Below are positions 29,101-37,740 of a stretch of DNA of 64,000 bases, one piece after another. The position numbers and the translations under genes are program-made. This DNA is from Lysobacter sp. HDW10 (GTDB lineage: Bacteria; Pseudomonadota; Gammaproteobacteria; Xanthomonadales; Xanthomonadaceae). Every line of letters begins with the position of its first letter. Positions within the stretch are counted from its first letter, which is position 1. Below the pieces are notes generated by a model. It searched no databases. It was not told the DNA's origin and worked only from the letters and a program-made list of their open reading frames with translations. The stretch covers positions 674,885 to 738,884 of the forward strand of contig NZ_CP049864.1 of the NCBI RefSeq assembly GCF_011300685.1. Reading direction: 5' to 3'.

Positions 29101-32100
29101 GCCCGCGCTGACATTGCTCTCGCGGCTTGCACGCATCACCGCTGCGCCTGCAACGACACCACCGACGGTAAGAGAAGGACCGCCCGAGGGGAAATCGTTC
29201 GACGCCTTTGCTGTGCTCGTGTCACTTGCTCTGATCGTCAACGTATCTTGGCTGCCGGTGCCGATCACAGAACCGCCGGCATTCGCACTAACGCTGTTAT
29301 CAATTCGGCTGATGCCTACCGCTGCCCCAATACCGACGATGCCGCCCACGCCCGCATCGGCGGCCGTCGAAGCTGCGGCACCTGACGTACCGTCTTTAGC
29401 TTGTGCAGAAATCGTTACGCCATTCCTTGCCGTCAGCGTGCTGCTTGTGGATTGCGCTGCGATTTGCGAATTGATCGAAGAATAGGCCACCGACCCGCCT
29501 ACACCGATGGCACCGACTGCCACCGTTCCGGCCCGATTCTTCGTGCTCGTCGTCGTCGTGGCGTCGACCAAAATGTTGCCGCCTGAAGTGACTTGGCTTC
29601 CTGTGATGTTTGCTTGAATGCCTTCGCTTGCGCCGAAGGCAGCACTGCCGCCAGTGCCTGTGGCAGCATTGAGATTGAATCCGGTGGCGGCGTTGATGTT
29701 GCCGACTTCCGTGCTGGAAAGCTGCGAATCGTCGCTGCCGTAACTTTTGATCTGCGAATCACTGAGGTGGTCGTTGTCGGACACAGCAGACAAATTATCT
29801 GTGTTGATTTGATCGCCAGACTTCAGGCTGCTGCCTGCGTCCGATTTGCCGTCGTTGCTGATGTCGCCCGTACCCGCTACCAACACGGAGACCGAAATGC
29901 CCAAACCGCCGCCGCCCACACCCACGGATGCGGCACCACTGTCGATGAGACGATCAGAGTCGGCCAAAACACTTACGTTTCCACTGCGCGAGGTGACAGT
30001 GGATTGATTGATCTGCGCGCCCACACTGGATTGCAGCAACACGAGATTCAAGGCACCGCCTGCACCGAATGTGCCACCGCCGAGGCTGCCCGAACCCAGA
30101 TCGATATCTTGCACGTCGTGTGCACCGACGGTCAGCGCATTTGCAAGCACGGTTGCTTGGTCGACATCTGCGTGCGTTTTATTGCCCACGACATTGACGA
30201 TGCCGACACCCGCAACGCCCGCCGTTTGACCGAATCCGCCGGCTGCGCCGCGGCTTTGCGCGCGATTGCTTGAATGCGCGTTGACTGTGACGTTTCCGTC
30301 TGCGATGACGGCGCCATCAATGGGCGCGCCGTTTGCGCCGACGGTGCTCGCCGCGCGGACTGTCGCCGCTTGGATGTTGCTTCCGTTCTTGATCGAGGCT
30401 TGCGTTTCAGACTGATTGACATTGACGAGACCCACACCGGCCAAACCGACATTCATCACGCCAATGCCGATCGCACCGCCCACCAATGACGAGGCTGCAT
30501 CTGTGTCCGCGTTCACATCCAGCTGACCGACTTTGAGATCACTCGAATCGACAAAGGCGTGCGTTGCACTCTTGAATACATTGATGCCGACCGAACCGGT
30601 ACCCGCCGTGTTGGCACTGGCAGAGAGACCTGCAGTTCCTGCCAATGACCATTGATCCGTATCTGCAAGCACACGCGTGCCTAGAATCGAGTTCACGGTG
30701 CTGTTGGTGATATTCGCGTCCGTGTTTGCATTGAATACGTTGGCAACGACGCCAGCGCCCAGCGCGCCGCCGGTACCGACGCTGACTTCAAAGACCCGGC
30801 TGAACTCGTGTTGACGGCTACTCGCACGCAGGTCCACTTGTTGGCTGCGCGCGAGGGGGCCGTGGTAAATGCCATTCGAATCGATATTCGCTTGATTGAT
30901 GTTCGAATTGTTGATCGACGCACTTGTCGTGCCGCCGATGACATTGGCCGCGATTTGGCCACTGACCGCGGTTTGACCGTAACTCGCGCCAACACCGAGT
31001 GTCGCAATGTGTTGCGTGTTAACGGCATTGACTGCAACACCGTGTACTACCGTTTGGGTGCCCGACAGATCGGGTGCAATACGACCCGAAGGCCCGGCGC
31101 CGCTTTGCGAATCAAACAAGGTGGACATCGTCTTGCCGCGCAGATCAATCGCGTCATCTAGCGCCACACCTTGTGCAGCGGTTCCGTTATCTACTGACAG
31201 ACCCGCGCTACCCCGTCCGTACGCCGTGACCGACGCGCCGTCGATGCGCGCACGCGTTTCACCTTCGACATAGTTGACGACGATGCCGACACCGACTGCG
31301 GTGCCGCCTGCAGACAGTGCGCCCGCGAACACATCAATGCCCTGGTCATTGCCCGCAAGCACACCGACGTCGTGTTCGGCGATGACGTTTGCGCCGCTAT
31401 CTATGCGTGCGGTGTTCTTGGCCGACATCACATTCACAGCGACCGAACCGGCAAGGCTCATACCGGGTGCATAGGTGCCACTGACAGCGATGGTCTTGAT
31501 ATTCGAATCGCTGGCGTCTGTTGCCGTGTTTTCTGCTGCTGCACGTACGTTCAATCCACGCACGCGGTACTCACGGTTGACTGTTGTCGAACCGCTGAAA
31601 TATGCGTCATTGGTGGTACTGATCCGGTTCACCGCAATCGCCGCACCGAATGCACCGCCACCGATACCGATGGCACCGGCCATGGATTCAATGGTGGCTT
31701 GATTGGACGCCTGAACTGTAGTGACATTTGCACTACTGACGGTGCCTCTTAACCCGTATTGGGCCGGCGTGTACTCAATCGTGCCATCAGGACGAGTGAA
31801 CTGGCTTGCCGGCGTGTCGGCGGTATCGAGTTGTCTGCCATCGGTCGCTGCATCTGTGCCGATATTGGTCATTCCCGCACTGATGCTGTTGTGAATCAGA
31901 TTGGTCGAGTTTGAACCCGAACCGGTGCCCGCGCCGACGCTGCCGCCAACTGAGAGCGTGCGAATGTGCGCCAAATCTTTTGCAATGACATCTGTGGTGT
32001 CGCTGACACCCAACACACTGTTCGACAAAGACGCACGCGTTGTGCCACCGATATCAGCCACAACGATGGCCAAGCTACCACTGCCGTAGGCCCCCCCGGC

Positions 32101-35100
32101 CAGTGACGTTGCCAAGCTGTTGATCTTTGCGGTGCTGTCGGCTTTGACCGACAGCGCCTTTGTGCGCACAGCCGCGTTCGGATTGCTATTGTCCGCAGGC
32201 GTAGACCCTTTCAACCCACTCGCGCTGGCTTCGACGGTCTTGTTGATCGTCGAGAAAGTGAACGAGCCACTTGCGGCGCCATCGCCGCCTGCAGCCACAC
32301 CCACTGCCAAGGAATGTACAGTGCCTGTGCCTTTGCTCGCGAGCGCAATGGAATCGGAGACGTCCACTGTGCTGTCGACCAAAGAGACTTGTGCGGTGTC
32401 ACCGATATCCGCCACCGAACCCGCCGCACCGACACCGGCATTTCCGCCAACGCCCACACTGCCCGACAAGGTGTAGATGCTTGCGTTGTCGTCGGCAGAC
32501 GCCTTGAGCGCTTTGCCGGACAACACACTGTTGGCGCTCGAAGACACGCGCGCAGCTGATTCGGTTTCGTTCCAGCCAAACGACATCGCCAAGCCGGTAT
32601 TCGCAGCGACGGCGCCTGCCACAGCGGCCGACATGATTTTTGCGTCTTGTGTCGCAGTCAGTTGAATCGAATCAGTGGTCGTGAGGCTTGCGCGATCCAC
32701 TTTGACGGTGTTGTCATTGCCGATCTTGTTGTACGTAACCGCGCCACCCGCAGCGGCGGAACCTGCGCCAATGGCCACGTTGCCTGCCAGGCTGTAGATG
32801 TGCGACTTGTCACTTGAAGTGGCATAAATGTTCTTGGCGCTCACTGCAGCGCGCTGTGCGGCGTTCAAGCCGTCGCCAAACGAGATGGCGTTCGAGTTGT
32901 CAATTTCGTTGTAGGTCACGCTGCCCGTGCCGGCGAATTTCCCGGACGAAACGCCCGCGCCGACGGCAAGACTAATGATGCGCGTGTTGTCTTGCGCAAT
33001 CAGCGACAGGTCACCCGCCAGCGAGAGAACGGCGTTACCTACCGCAATCTCGTGCTTGTTTGATACTTCACTGCCCACAAAAGACAAGCCGACATTGTTG
33101 CCGCCGACGCTGACGACGCCAGCCACGGCAATAATCGAGCTCCCCCAACCGGCAGCGTTCAACGAGGCTGCATTGGGTTGATCGGTATCGCCGCCTGTGT
33201 CATGGCTCGACGATCCGGTGTAGGTCAAGCTGCTGGCAGCAAAGTCGTAGTTGTAGCTGCTCCCGGGTGATCCAATCAATTGATTCAATGCTGTGGCAGT
33301 CGGGTCAACGCCGGACTGCACGGCCGCCGCACGCACGCTCATGCCCTTTGGCAGATCGATACGCACACCGTCGCCAATGACAACTTGGCTGTTGTTCTTG
33401 ACGGAATTCCAAATAAACGCACCTGACAAGCTATTGCCCGTGCCTGAACTCGCTGTACCCGAGAACGCGCCTGTGCCGATCAAGGAGGAATCCAAGGCTT
33501 GAACGCCAAAGGCACCGAAGTTCTTGAGATCGGCTGCGCTACCGCTCGCAACATGACCGCCCAAGACTGCCTTTGTGCTGTTCGAAATGTCGGACCACGT
33601 GAGGCCAAGTGCAGCGCTGTTGCCGTTGCCGCCTGCGTTGAAAGAGAAAGCGCCCGCGCCTGTACCGATGCGCGTGTGATCGTAAGCGACGACTTCCAAA
33701 ACGCGTGGGTCGCTGCCGTTACCGGAGAAACTACCCCCATCCACCTGACTGCGTTCGATACCCGCTTCGGTCGTGTTGCGACTTTGCGCAATGGACACCG
33801 AGCCTGCAATCGTCGTTTGTCCGCCACTGGTGCTCGTGCTGACCGACGCACCGACACCCAGTGCAATTTGTAAGCTGCCATCCAACGCACGCACCGCAAC
33901 TTGCGGTGTATTGACCAGCGTGCTGTCTTCGATGCGTGCCTTGGTGCTGTCTGCAATTTTCGAGTAGGCGACAGCGCCGCCGACACTCGCATTGGATCCG
34001 CCACTACCACTCCCACCCGCTTTGAGATTCAAAGCAGCTGCACCTGCGGCGCTGACTTGGTTGGCACGATTGATGGCCTGCACCGTCACGCGCGTCCCTG
34101 TAGCGCCATTGTTGATCGTGACGCCATCCACCAACGCGGTGGTATTCAAGTTGGAAATGTTGACGCTGGCCGCACCGGAAATTTGAATACCAAATCCGGC
34201 TTTCTTTTGCGGTCCGGCGCCTGGCTTTGTCGTCGCTTGCTTTGTCTTGGAGCCAAAGTTACTGACCTTGTCCGCGAGCGCACCTGCTTTGGCGACGCCA
34301 TCGGATGCTTGACTGAGGAAAGTGTTGGCTTTGTCGAGTAAAGATTCGTCGGTCGACTGCGGATCATCGGGCGATGCCAATTGCTTCATGCTGTCGACAC
34401 CCGCGACAACCGTCTGCATTGTGCCGATCACGCCAGTGATTTTCTTGAAGAGTTTGACAATACCGCCGCCACCCTGAGGTGCCGATGCACCACCGCCGCC
34501 GCCAGAATCCGGTGTACGCACGGAACCCGCGAGCGACACACCGCCGACTTCGCCGGTGGTGGTTGCATTGACACTCAAATCATTCACGGCAATTGTGCCG
34601 CCGGATTGTGCACCACTTGTGTTCGCAGGATCCGATCCGTCTGCGTGGTTGTCGCCGATCTTGGCGACAGTGTCCGTACTCACGCTGTTGACGCCAACAC
34701 TGATGCCAATGCTGGTTTGATTCGACATCGCAATCGCGCCAGAGAGCGACCATGCGGTGAGCGGATTTTGTGCTTGCACCTTCAACGCACGCGCGCTGAC
34801 ATCGGCCGAACCACTGAGCGTGGCATGCGTGGTGTCATCCACATCAGACACCGAGACGGTGCCTTCCAATGCGGCATCACTGCCTTTGCCACCTACCGGG
34901 CTCAATGCAAACAAGGTGGTCGCAGATTTTGCGTCAATCAAGACATCGTTGTTGTCGCTCACCAGCGATGCATCACTGGCGACGCCCGCAATTGCGGAGT
35001 TCTTCAGACCTGTGTAGTTGAAGCCGCCACCTGCAGCGACACCGCCGCCACCACCCACCAATGCCCACGGGCGCACTTCACCGACCAGACTGAAGATGCC

Positions 35101-37680
35101 GTTGTCCGCCAAAGCGCGCACGGTAATGGATTTATCCCACGTGGTTTCGGTGCCATCGGCAAGCGTCTGTGTCCATTTTTCGGCGGCAGCTGTCGTCGCC
35201 AATGCCGACGTCGCCGTCAGTTGCGCGCCTTGGTCGACCCAGGCACGGCTGTCATTCTTGAATTCGAGATAGTTGACCATGCCGGCAATGCCGACCTCAG
35301 GTTCAACGGTGTTGCCTTGCGCGTCCTTCGTCGGTGTGGAAGCACCGGCAAAGCCGATGGCGTTCTTCACCAAGGGGTTGCCCAACGGGCTGACCACACT
35401 GGCCATTTGCTTGGCGCCATCCATGAAAGCGTCGAAGCTCTTGCCCATGTCGGCCACTTGCGAGAAGCCGAAGGTCCAATCGAAGGGCAACTCGACACTG
35501 CTACCCACACCAATATTGGCTGCAGTGATGCGCGCGTTTGCGCCAATGACTGCGGCTGCATCATGTGCATAGTTGCCGTAGTTGACGGCTGCAGAAATAA
35601 CGACCGGCGCAGCACTCCCGCTTTGCGACGATGCGGTTGCGGCAGAGTTTGCCCCGCCGTGAATCCCTTCGTCCTTTACCACGCCTTGCACGACGGCATT
35701 GCCATCGCTGTTGATCTGCACATTTGCGCCGATGTCGGCATGCGCCTTGTGCGTGCTGTCAGTGAATGACAGCGCGCCCGCCAATTTGAATGGCAATGCG
35801 GCACCGAGGCCCTTGCCACCCGAACCGGTTGCTTTCGTCAAGCTCCCGGTGAGATTGGTACCCGATGCAACAGGTGCCTTGGATGTTGAAGGTTCTTGGA
35901 TCTGCATCCACAAAGGCGTGACCATGGTGGAGGCTTCGGTCACATTCGCTGAGGTGTTGCTTGCTGCGGTGACAGATACGCCACCATCGCCGAACGTGTT
36001 GGCCAAGTTCGATGCATTGTTGTTCAAGCTGGCTTGCGCGTTGACGGTATGCAGTGCAATGGCTGCAGCCACACCTACTGGCGTTTTACCGTCATCCGAA
36101 TACGTCGCCGCTTGCGTGGTGAAGCTGTTTGCATTTTGTGCATCGATGCTGAGTCCATCCGCGCTCACTTGCCCAGCCACGGTTGCACTCGCGCTGACGT
36201 TGGCTTGCGAAATGGACACCGTGGTGGCAATCGCTTGTGTCGCGTTCTTGCCCACGCGGGTCGAACCCGAAATTTCCATCGTGTTGTCGGTGTTCGCCGT
36301 CACTGCGACATTCTTGCCGGCAATGCTTGCGCTTGAGCCCACCGAAGTGTTTGCGCGGCTATCCATGCCGCCATACATGACGGTGACCGCCAACGGCGGT
36401 TGCGGCGCACTGCTTTTGAATGCCGACGTCGTTGCGTCAGTCGTTGCGCTGGTTTGCGTGGAGGATGCCAAGGTGACATCGCCACTCGCGGAAATGGCAC
36501 CGTCCATCGAGACTTTGGCTTTGGCTTCCGCTACGACAAACGCGGCTTGCATGCCCTTCTCAGCAGTCAAGAGGTTGACGTTGGCGGTGGCCGCAGCCAG
36601 TCCGTTCAACGCGAAATCTTCTTGATCGCGCCATAGGTTGCCGATGTCTTGTGTCGCAGGCGCCGTCAACATCGGCGTGCCGTAATCCGAATGCGCCACC
36701 GAAGTCGCAATGGCTTCAATGTCACCCCAGGAATCTGCAGACGCCGTGCTGGTGTTCGCCCGCGCATTGTTCGCAGTCGACAACGATGCGCTACCCTTGA
36801 TGTTCACGGCTGTGTTGGCTTTTGCAAATGCCGCATCCGAATTCATTGCATCTTCGGCGACAAGTCGAATGGTGTTGCCGTCGTTAACGACTTGCAATGT
36901 CGTGTTGCCCGAGGCCGGATCTGTCACGTTTACCGCGGTGCCTAGAATGCTATCGCCGAGACCCGTGGTTGCAATCTTGCCATCCACATCGATGGTTGTT
37001 GCACGAATACGCACCGCATTGGTGGCATTGATGACGCCACTGACGCAGATCATGCAATCCACGCCCGACGTCGTCGACGTCAACTGTTCGCGGCCTTCAA
37101 GCAGCGCCTGAATATTGTTTGCGTCAGTGTTTAAGCCGCCCGCACCCAAGAGGCTATTCATGAAGCCTTCGCTCGGCGCACTGAGCGAGAGGCTGCCCAC
37201 ATTGAGAATGGCATCACTGCCGACGACGATACCGTGCGCGTCGGCAAAAAACACATTGCCACCGATCGTTTTGTTCGCGCCGCTGCCAATGTAGCTGTTG
37301 ACGGCACCGTTGATGTATGCGCGGCTATCCCACACTAAGTTGACAACGTTTTTGTTGCCGTTGCTTAGGTTGAAATTGACCGTGTCGCCATGTTGAAGCT
37401 GGAAGTGGCTGAAGGAGTTGAACTCCGTTCCGTTCTTATGCGTTGCGCTGGTGATATCGAAGATCCAGGCACTCGGCGCGCCCGTTTTGTTGATCGTCGT
37501 GACGGTCTTACGCAAGGAATCGGTTGAAGCGTCGATGTTCGAATCGACCGGCTGCGCCGCCCAAGACTGCACGGGCACGGTGAAGCCCAACGCGAGCGAA
37601 ATTGCGATAGCGAGCCCGCAGGGTCGCGAAATCGTGCGCATGCGTGAAAGGGAACGACGAGCGGGTCGATGAGCGTTCAT
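20179..37680 (-). CDS. Giant two-partner secreted filamentous adhesin (TpsA; LktA-like)
   Basis: One uninterrupted frame of 5833 residues. ATG 37680 is preferred over an upstream TTG at 37725. A long basic signal peptide (Arg-rich residues 5-19, hydrophobic 22-38, cleavage near AWAA at 39-42) precedes the secretion domain, which includes NGTEFNSFSHFQL and GGNVFFADAHGIVVG and resembles the leukotoxin LktA adhesin family. Most of the rest is Ala/Gly/Ser/Asn/Thr/Val-rich repeat sequence expected to form a right-handed beta-helix. Residues of about 3500-4230 are less repetitive and carry two cysteine pairs. A 97-residue near-perfect tandem repeat lies at about 5246-5440. The C terminus has no VENN motif or recognisable toxin. 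The protein should be exported by the TpsB encoded downstream and anchor to or leave the cell surface; adhesion is inferred from the family. Confidence 0.9.
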   Translation of the reverse strand: MNAHRPARRSLSRMRTISRPCGLAIAISLALGFTVPVQSWAAQPVDSNIDASTDSLRKTVTTINKTGAPSAWIFDITSATHKNGTEFNSFSHFQLQHGDTVNFNLSNGNKNVVNLVWDSRAYINGAVNSYIGSGANKTIGGNVFFADAHGIVVGSDAILNVGSLSLSAPSEGFMNSLLGAGGLNTDANNIQALLEGREQLTSTTSGVDCMICVSGVINATNAVRIRATTIDVDGKIATTGLGDSILGTAVNVTDPASGNTTLQVVNDGNTIRLVAEDAMNSDAAFAKANTAVNIKGSASLSTANNARANTSTASADSWGDIEAIATSVAHSDYGTPMLTAPATQDIGNLWRDQEDFALNGLAAATANVNLLTAEKGMQAAFVVAEAKAKVSMDGAISASGDVTLASSTQTSATTDATTSAFKSSAPQPPLAVTVMYGGMDSRANTSVGSSASIAGKNVAVTANTDNTMEISGSTRVGKNATQAIATTVSISQANVSASATVAGQVSADGLSIDAQNANSFTTQAATYSDDGKTPVGVAAAIALHTVNAQASLNNNASNLANTFGDGGVSVTAASNTSANVTEASTMVTPLWMQIQEPSTSKAPVASGTNLTGSLTKATGSGGKGLGAALPFKLAGALSFTDSTHKAHADIGANVQINSDGNAVVQGVVKDEGIHGGANSAATASSQSGSAAPVVISAAVNYGNYAHDAAAVIGANARITAANIGVGSSVELPFDWTFGFSQVADMGKSFDAFMDGAKQMASVVSPLGNPLVKNAIGFAGASTPTKDAQGNTVEPEVGIAGMVNYLEFKNDSRAWVDQGAQLTATSALATTAAAEKWTQTLADGTETTWDKSITVRALADNGIFSLVGEVRPWALVGGGGGVAAGGGFNYTGLKNSAIAGVASDASLVSDNNDVLIDAKSATTLFALSPVGGKGSDAALEGTVSVSDVDDTTHATLSGSADVSARALKVQAQNPLTAWSLSGAIAMSNQTSIGISVGVNSVSTDTVAKIGDNHADGSDPANTSGAQSGGTIAVNDLSVNATTTGEVGGVSLAGSVRTPDSGGGGGASAPQGGGGIVKLFKKITGVIGTMQTVVAGVDSMKQLASPDDPQSTDESLLDKANTFLSQASDGVAKAGALADKVSNFGSKTKQATTKPGAGPQKKAGFGIQISGAASVNISNLNTTALVDGVTINNGATGTRVTVQAINRANQVSAAGAAALNLKAGGSGSGGSNASVGGAVAYSKIADSTKARIEDSTLVNTPQVAVRALDGSLQIALGVGASVSTSTSGGQTTIAGSVSIAQSRNTTEAGIERSQVDGGSFSGNGSDPRVLEVVAYDHTRIGTGAGAFSFNAGGNGNSAALGLTWSDISNSTKAVLGGHVASGSAADLKNFGAFGVQALDSSLIGTGAFSGTASSGTGNSLSGAFIWNSVKNNSQVVIGDGVRIDLPKGMSVRAAAVQSGVDPTATALNQLIGSPGSSYNYDFAASSLTYTGSSSHDTGGDTDQPNAASLNAAGWGSSIIAVAGVVSVGGNNVGLSFVGSEVSNKHEIAVGNAVLSLAGDLSLIAQDNTRIISLAVGAGVSSGKFAGTGSVTYNEIDNSNAISFGDGLNAAQRAAVSAKNIYATSSDKSHIYSLAGNVAIGAGSAAAGGAVTYNKIGNDNTVKVDRASLTTTDSIQLTATQDAKIMSAAVAGAVAANTGLAMSFGWNETESAARVSSSANSVLSGKALKASADDNASIYTLSGSVGVGGNAGVGAAGSVADIGDTAQVSLVDSTVDVSDSIALASKGTGTVHSLAVGVAAGGDGAASGSFTFSTINKTVEASASGLKGSTPADNSNPNAAVRTKALSVKADSTAKINSLATSLAGGAYGSGSLAIVVADIGGTTRASLSNSVLGVSDTTDVIAKDLAHIRTLSVGGSVGAGTGSGSNSTNLIHNSISAGMTNIGTDAATDGRQLDTADTPASQFTRPDGTIEYTPAQYGLRGTVSSANVTTVQASNQATIESMAGAIGIGGGAFGAAIAVNRISTTNDAYFSGSTTVNREYRVRGLNVRAAAENTATDASDSNIKTIAVSGTYAPGMSLAGSVAVNVMSAKNTARIDSGANVIAEHDVGVLAGNDQGIDVFAGALSAGGTAVGVGIVVNYVEGETRARIDGASVTAYGRGSAGLSVDNGTAAQGVALDDAIDLRGKTMSTLFDSQSGAGPSGRIAPDLSGTQTVVHGVAVNAVNTQHIATLGVGASYGQTAVSGQIAANVIGGTTSASINNSNINQANIDSNGIYHGPLARSQQVDLRASSRQHEFSRVFEVSVGTGGALGAGVVANVFNANTDANITNSTVNSILGTRVLADTDQWSLAGTAGLSASANTAGTGSVGINVFKSATHAFVDSSDLKVGQLDVNADTDAASSLVGGAIGIGVMNVGLAGVGLVNVNQSETQASIKNGSNIQAATVRAASTVGANGAPIDGAVIADGNVTVNAHSSNRAQSRGAAGGFGQTAGVAGVGIVNVVGNKTHADVDQATVLANALTVGAHDVQDIDLGSGSLGGGTFGAGGALNLVLLQSSVGAQINQSTVTSRSGNVSVLADSDRLIDSGAASVGVGGGGLGISVSVLVAGTGDISNDGKSDAGSSLKSGDQINTDNLSAVSDNDHLSDSQIKSYGSDDSQLSSTEVGNINAATGFNLNAATGTGGSAAFGASEGIQANITGSQVTSGGNILVDATTTTSTKNRAGTVAVGAIGVGGSVAYSSINSQIAAQSTSSTLTARNGVTISAQAKDGTSGAAASTAADAGVGGIVGIGAAVGISRIDNSVSANAGGSVIGTGSQDTLTIRASDTSTAKASNDFPSGGPSLTVGGVVAGAAVMRASRESNVSAGIAADSQITGFDFVNVAARSAGALIVSAKMGAGGAIAGGLGVDARADDQSTVTASLGARTQFSGTSAVNVSAEASPEVTSTAKGIVIGGGLSLGVNIAHADVDSTVNATVADGVKFGSGDVLVGATLTSKTTASASGGGGGLGISVNSGEAHARTLGNVGASVSGAAILSSGNLAIIADSKSLQNASADGKTISGLLAAGNVVSSATSGVTTRASFGDGNGVMHATRGIVSIRAQGEDTNNAESNAGTGALISGNGSYASTNATSTTSAALGKNQNFGQVAALELSAVHSTLYGGKANSTNASLVGGSGAEVSNVVNSTTATTVGQGTKVSAQGGRIGNAPFGGDISLLAESRIGATDKNGGTTGGSGGVISGQSATLKTDITTNNTVSTGQDVRLLSGGAHTDTGLNIVGNTGLAGRLSIKADTRVTGINDSSSLTVGGAISGAEAKTEFDGDFNNTINIGNNNLLNAGERVNIATYTRVDQVNTEALANTFGVLATVALARSKTDITTNQSIDIGSNTTIFSIGEADIIAGRDVANGISTQLAANSSAQAYARGLIAVPDAISVNNTTSNANLNLQSGARVISANDVGIGSVRGDAMGGSDGTGHGYELGFIPVTHSNSQRNQGGAATANINGQVLAGVYDHIRLSIDSNGNVTNDSGGVPVAWYVDKNLDQTLYLRRYMHTLDPNNNHDNDQFDGFGGNAQGGIFIGGSAITASDVGTGKALTPLAVSGGNVYLYGGAVNGSGSITAKGAPEIDINNASPHYLFLPSMYIPFGTSGQVILSGGAQFSSSDHIGGIAVTRTPATDEPKISVSSTYLPGNGHTPGIATLGDIDNRGGSVSLSTKGGSLLQLGSTYANSINMVAPQGSITLNSIANRYMGTTGQAGMLPGGWLWSFLSVYTNGSGVFTGADEIAAAIAQRTWFGDNDDWIGLNAQLYGGNRNTPWTHPRGSNWDDSATDRTPIFVYGFCQAFSSLPCNLGLNQNWAYINVGGDNEKRAPVVDANPLLTSGSFSNTPPSGSGYYAQQLNVVAGTGTGYPAGTTGFININAPIYVGTPATWTVQTTDALKEWQAQQTGSLPVPVPLYDVQGRPLLQLVAGNGNSRLIGSLPDRPVTYNPATQQLILPDVYATGNGVAKFDGKIVSTGQGSIRVSSGFGTVVVKNETGKVLETREILAGNGGDGLIEIKDRLTGMTTWYVSNNGQPAQIYQSTSANTWVGLNPVGAVDGNTSYAPKAGMQLQWGASTRVFRGSKYDLHWTNGTPGNGTNGTQWSLNEARFVDAGNDADLPGGRDYFAKLDGSFSDYAYGGTSYHGCDDDFGSECNYGTHATGHDGGGRRSLWMSIAPLQGMLTLSVKQRADKAIGIQFDTSNSSMVNIESNADVLLNGNIFNARGPTYITTTPSQGGTIGNITQLKHDGIVWTHELAMRAFAPGANIGSEYAPINVRIAHGATPSNAQIPGGVPSNAVIAVTSGGEVNLNLDSGVADQGLFVHAMGLASSAGNVRITNTGGIVGLSGFAGYGGAIANGIDITGNNIRLTSQQGSIGSLLNPLDIVARPNYAYNGAPVGGQLNALAYGDVAIAGHGGTMWLGGAPATGGQFGIESQFGDVYLESVNGGMLDARMLSSASTVDLTRAREIWAKLHLTDGNSSNAYAAALESRVDTAYMQYWQLNAAGALDGNGVFVFNTGAETPYFRLAALAGNIDPASVTDPAEQLRMAQTFAANRMQQVQQVFADNIGSNWQTDSAFTGGQMANYHFVLSQTVRDALASDATWTEGQLRQAISSVALATPTGGQVGAAPANITGNNVTLIARNGGIGRELSRLDVSYSDLYAGQLNAEQEGALALANAPGDAILLAADGSIIRTDDPRLDPQSASYDASLLNRISLGRQNPLYVNARGTLKGSASGTVYLQANDSMHLGGLSSGGDMRLSASNDIDLAAGLPSGTVALHAGRNATLVAGSGSISLNSSNPTEALPVQIDGMLLAASAGTHMLLKQMSGDLDFGTAFANNRVSLTSATGSLFGFLPTLSVVGHDIDLHAAGDIAGPMDATNTARTALKVQVASDGLIDATAGGDVKLDSPNFALHIGEIQAGNDIAVSAQNAGLDAVTLTSTGGAVSVIAAGDTDIGTINAHTGVDVSTTTTLTAGNIVSSTGNVNLDAVTGMQLGQVTALTGDIAAQVSGQSAPLSINTGLLAGGRIDAISSGNLTMASGSSVIAGDAIRMDAQGDVTMGLVQSGATQGVALTVQAGGNIDGNGAAVNLVARSGGTSVLDAQGHIGQQAQPIVVDVDQLTASSALSDIWLRTLGNISMPSITTPNGHIHVQGGGVVGFGQIAAQDSVVVTGTDLIGDSVTGTTALLQGTGAVDVNTLTTAGESTVVAGGAADITRATVGGNLSLHSGTDANLGTASVAGTGQVDAGQSLTVGTYTGGDSLQATSGTDTTVGQIALTAGNLGIDAGQNLSANTLNASVGTITLHAGQAADVQALNAGGTLLLNTGTNANLGTAAVGGTGQINAGQSLTVGTYTGGDSLQATSGTDTTVGQIALTAGNLGIDAGQNMRANSLSARAGAITLDAGQAADVRALDASGNVLATAGTRLDAGQWLAGGNADLLARDAIQFGNVTAGQNLTGTSTLGSIAGTEAHAGVDLTLNAATTLDVLTLTAGRDTRLTAGGALTTGTLTSGNDAVVRAGGDIRMNSTTVGNVLDVDGGAALTIGDATAGHRVKLAAQTIDFGTIRAPDVIDLHARNGNIIGAELATRDAYIAARHDIALDAVRIGNRLNMQANTITANLFQTSTQDTIYSVLTGYQGGVAKTVQVRAQIPKHWQIDQLSAVDATLATTGPDVSIDDGHIENTMALDTQLAKIRMNQFDPTLVAANIQLMEPDFNFNYYQRGIHTLTDAYMIRYQFGNQVQTPNYVVGHFSIPADYLGESVLRYNGRKLSEREGLLFDEDGNLIPLDWESKDMQLITPSPEGTLNLSLAD
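21361..21942 (-). repeat. Two tandem 291-bp units inside the adhesin gene
   Basis: The stretch is two copies of a 97-codon unit. The core of each (21480-21640 and 21771-21931) is nearly identical and encodes GQSLTVGTYTGGDSLQATSG and IALTAGNLGIDAGQN in both; a degenerate further unit is recognisable on the high-coordinate side. The period is exact: the same CAATGCAATCTG string begins at 21487 and at 21778. The copies are in frame, so unit gain or loss would keep the protein intact. Confidence 0.85.
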
Positions 37681-37740
37681 GGCAATCTCTGCTTTCGTAG
37701 GTACAACGGTGTTGAAACAGGACAAACGGGTTGCGCGCGT

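Noticed and set aside
28286-36625. Long plus-strand open frames (up to about 460 codons) across the adhesin gene, for example 28286-29485, 34381-35769 and 35699-36625
   Set aside because: They are antisense to the giant adhesin frame, have low-complexity composition that mirrors its repeats, lack ribosome sites and show no domain.
20179-37680. Contact-dependent inhibition (CdiA) toxin
   Set aside because: No VENN motif, no toxin-like C terminus and no immunity gene; the N terminus is closer to LktA-type adhesins.
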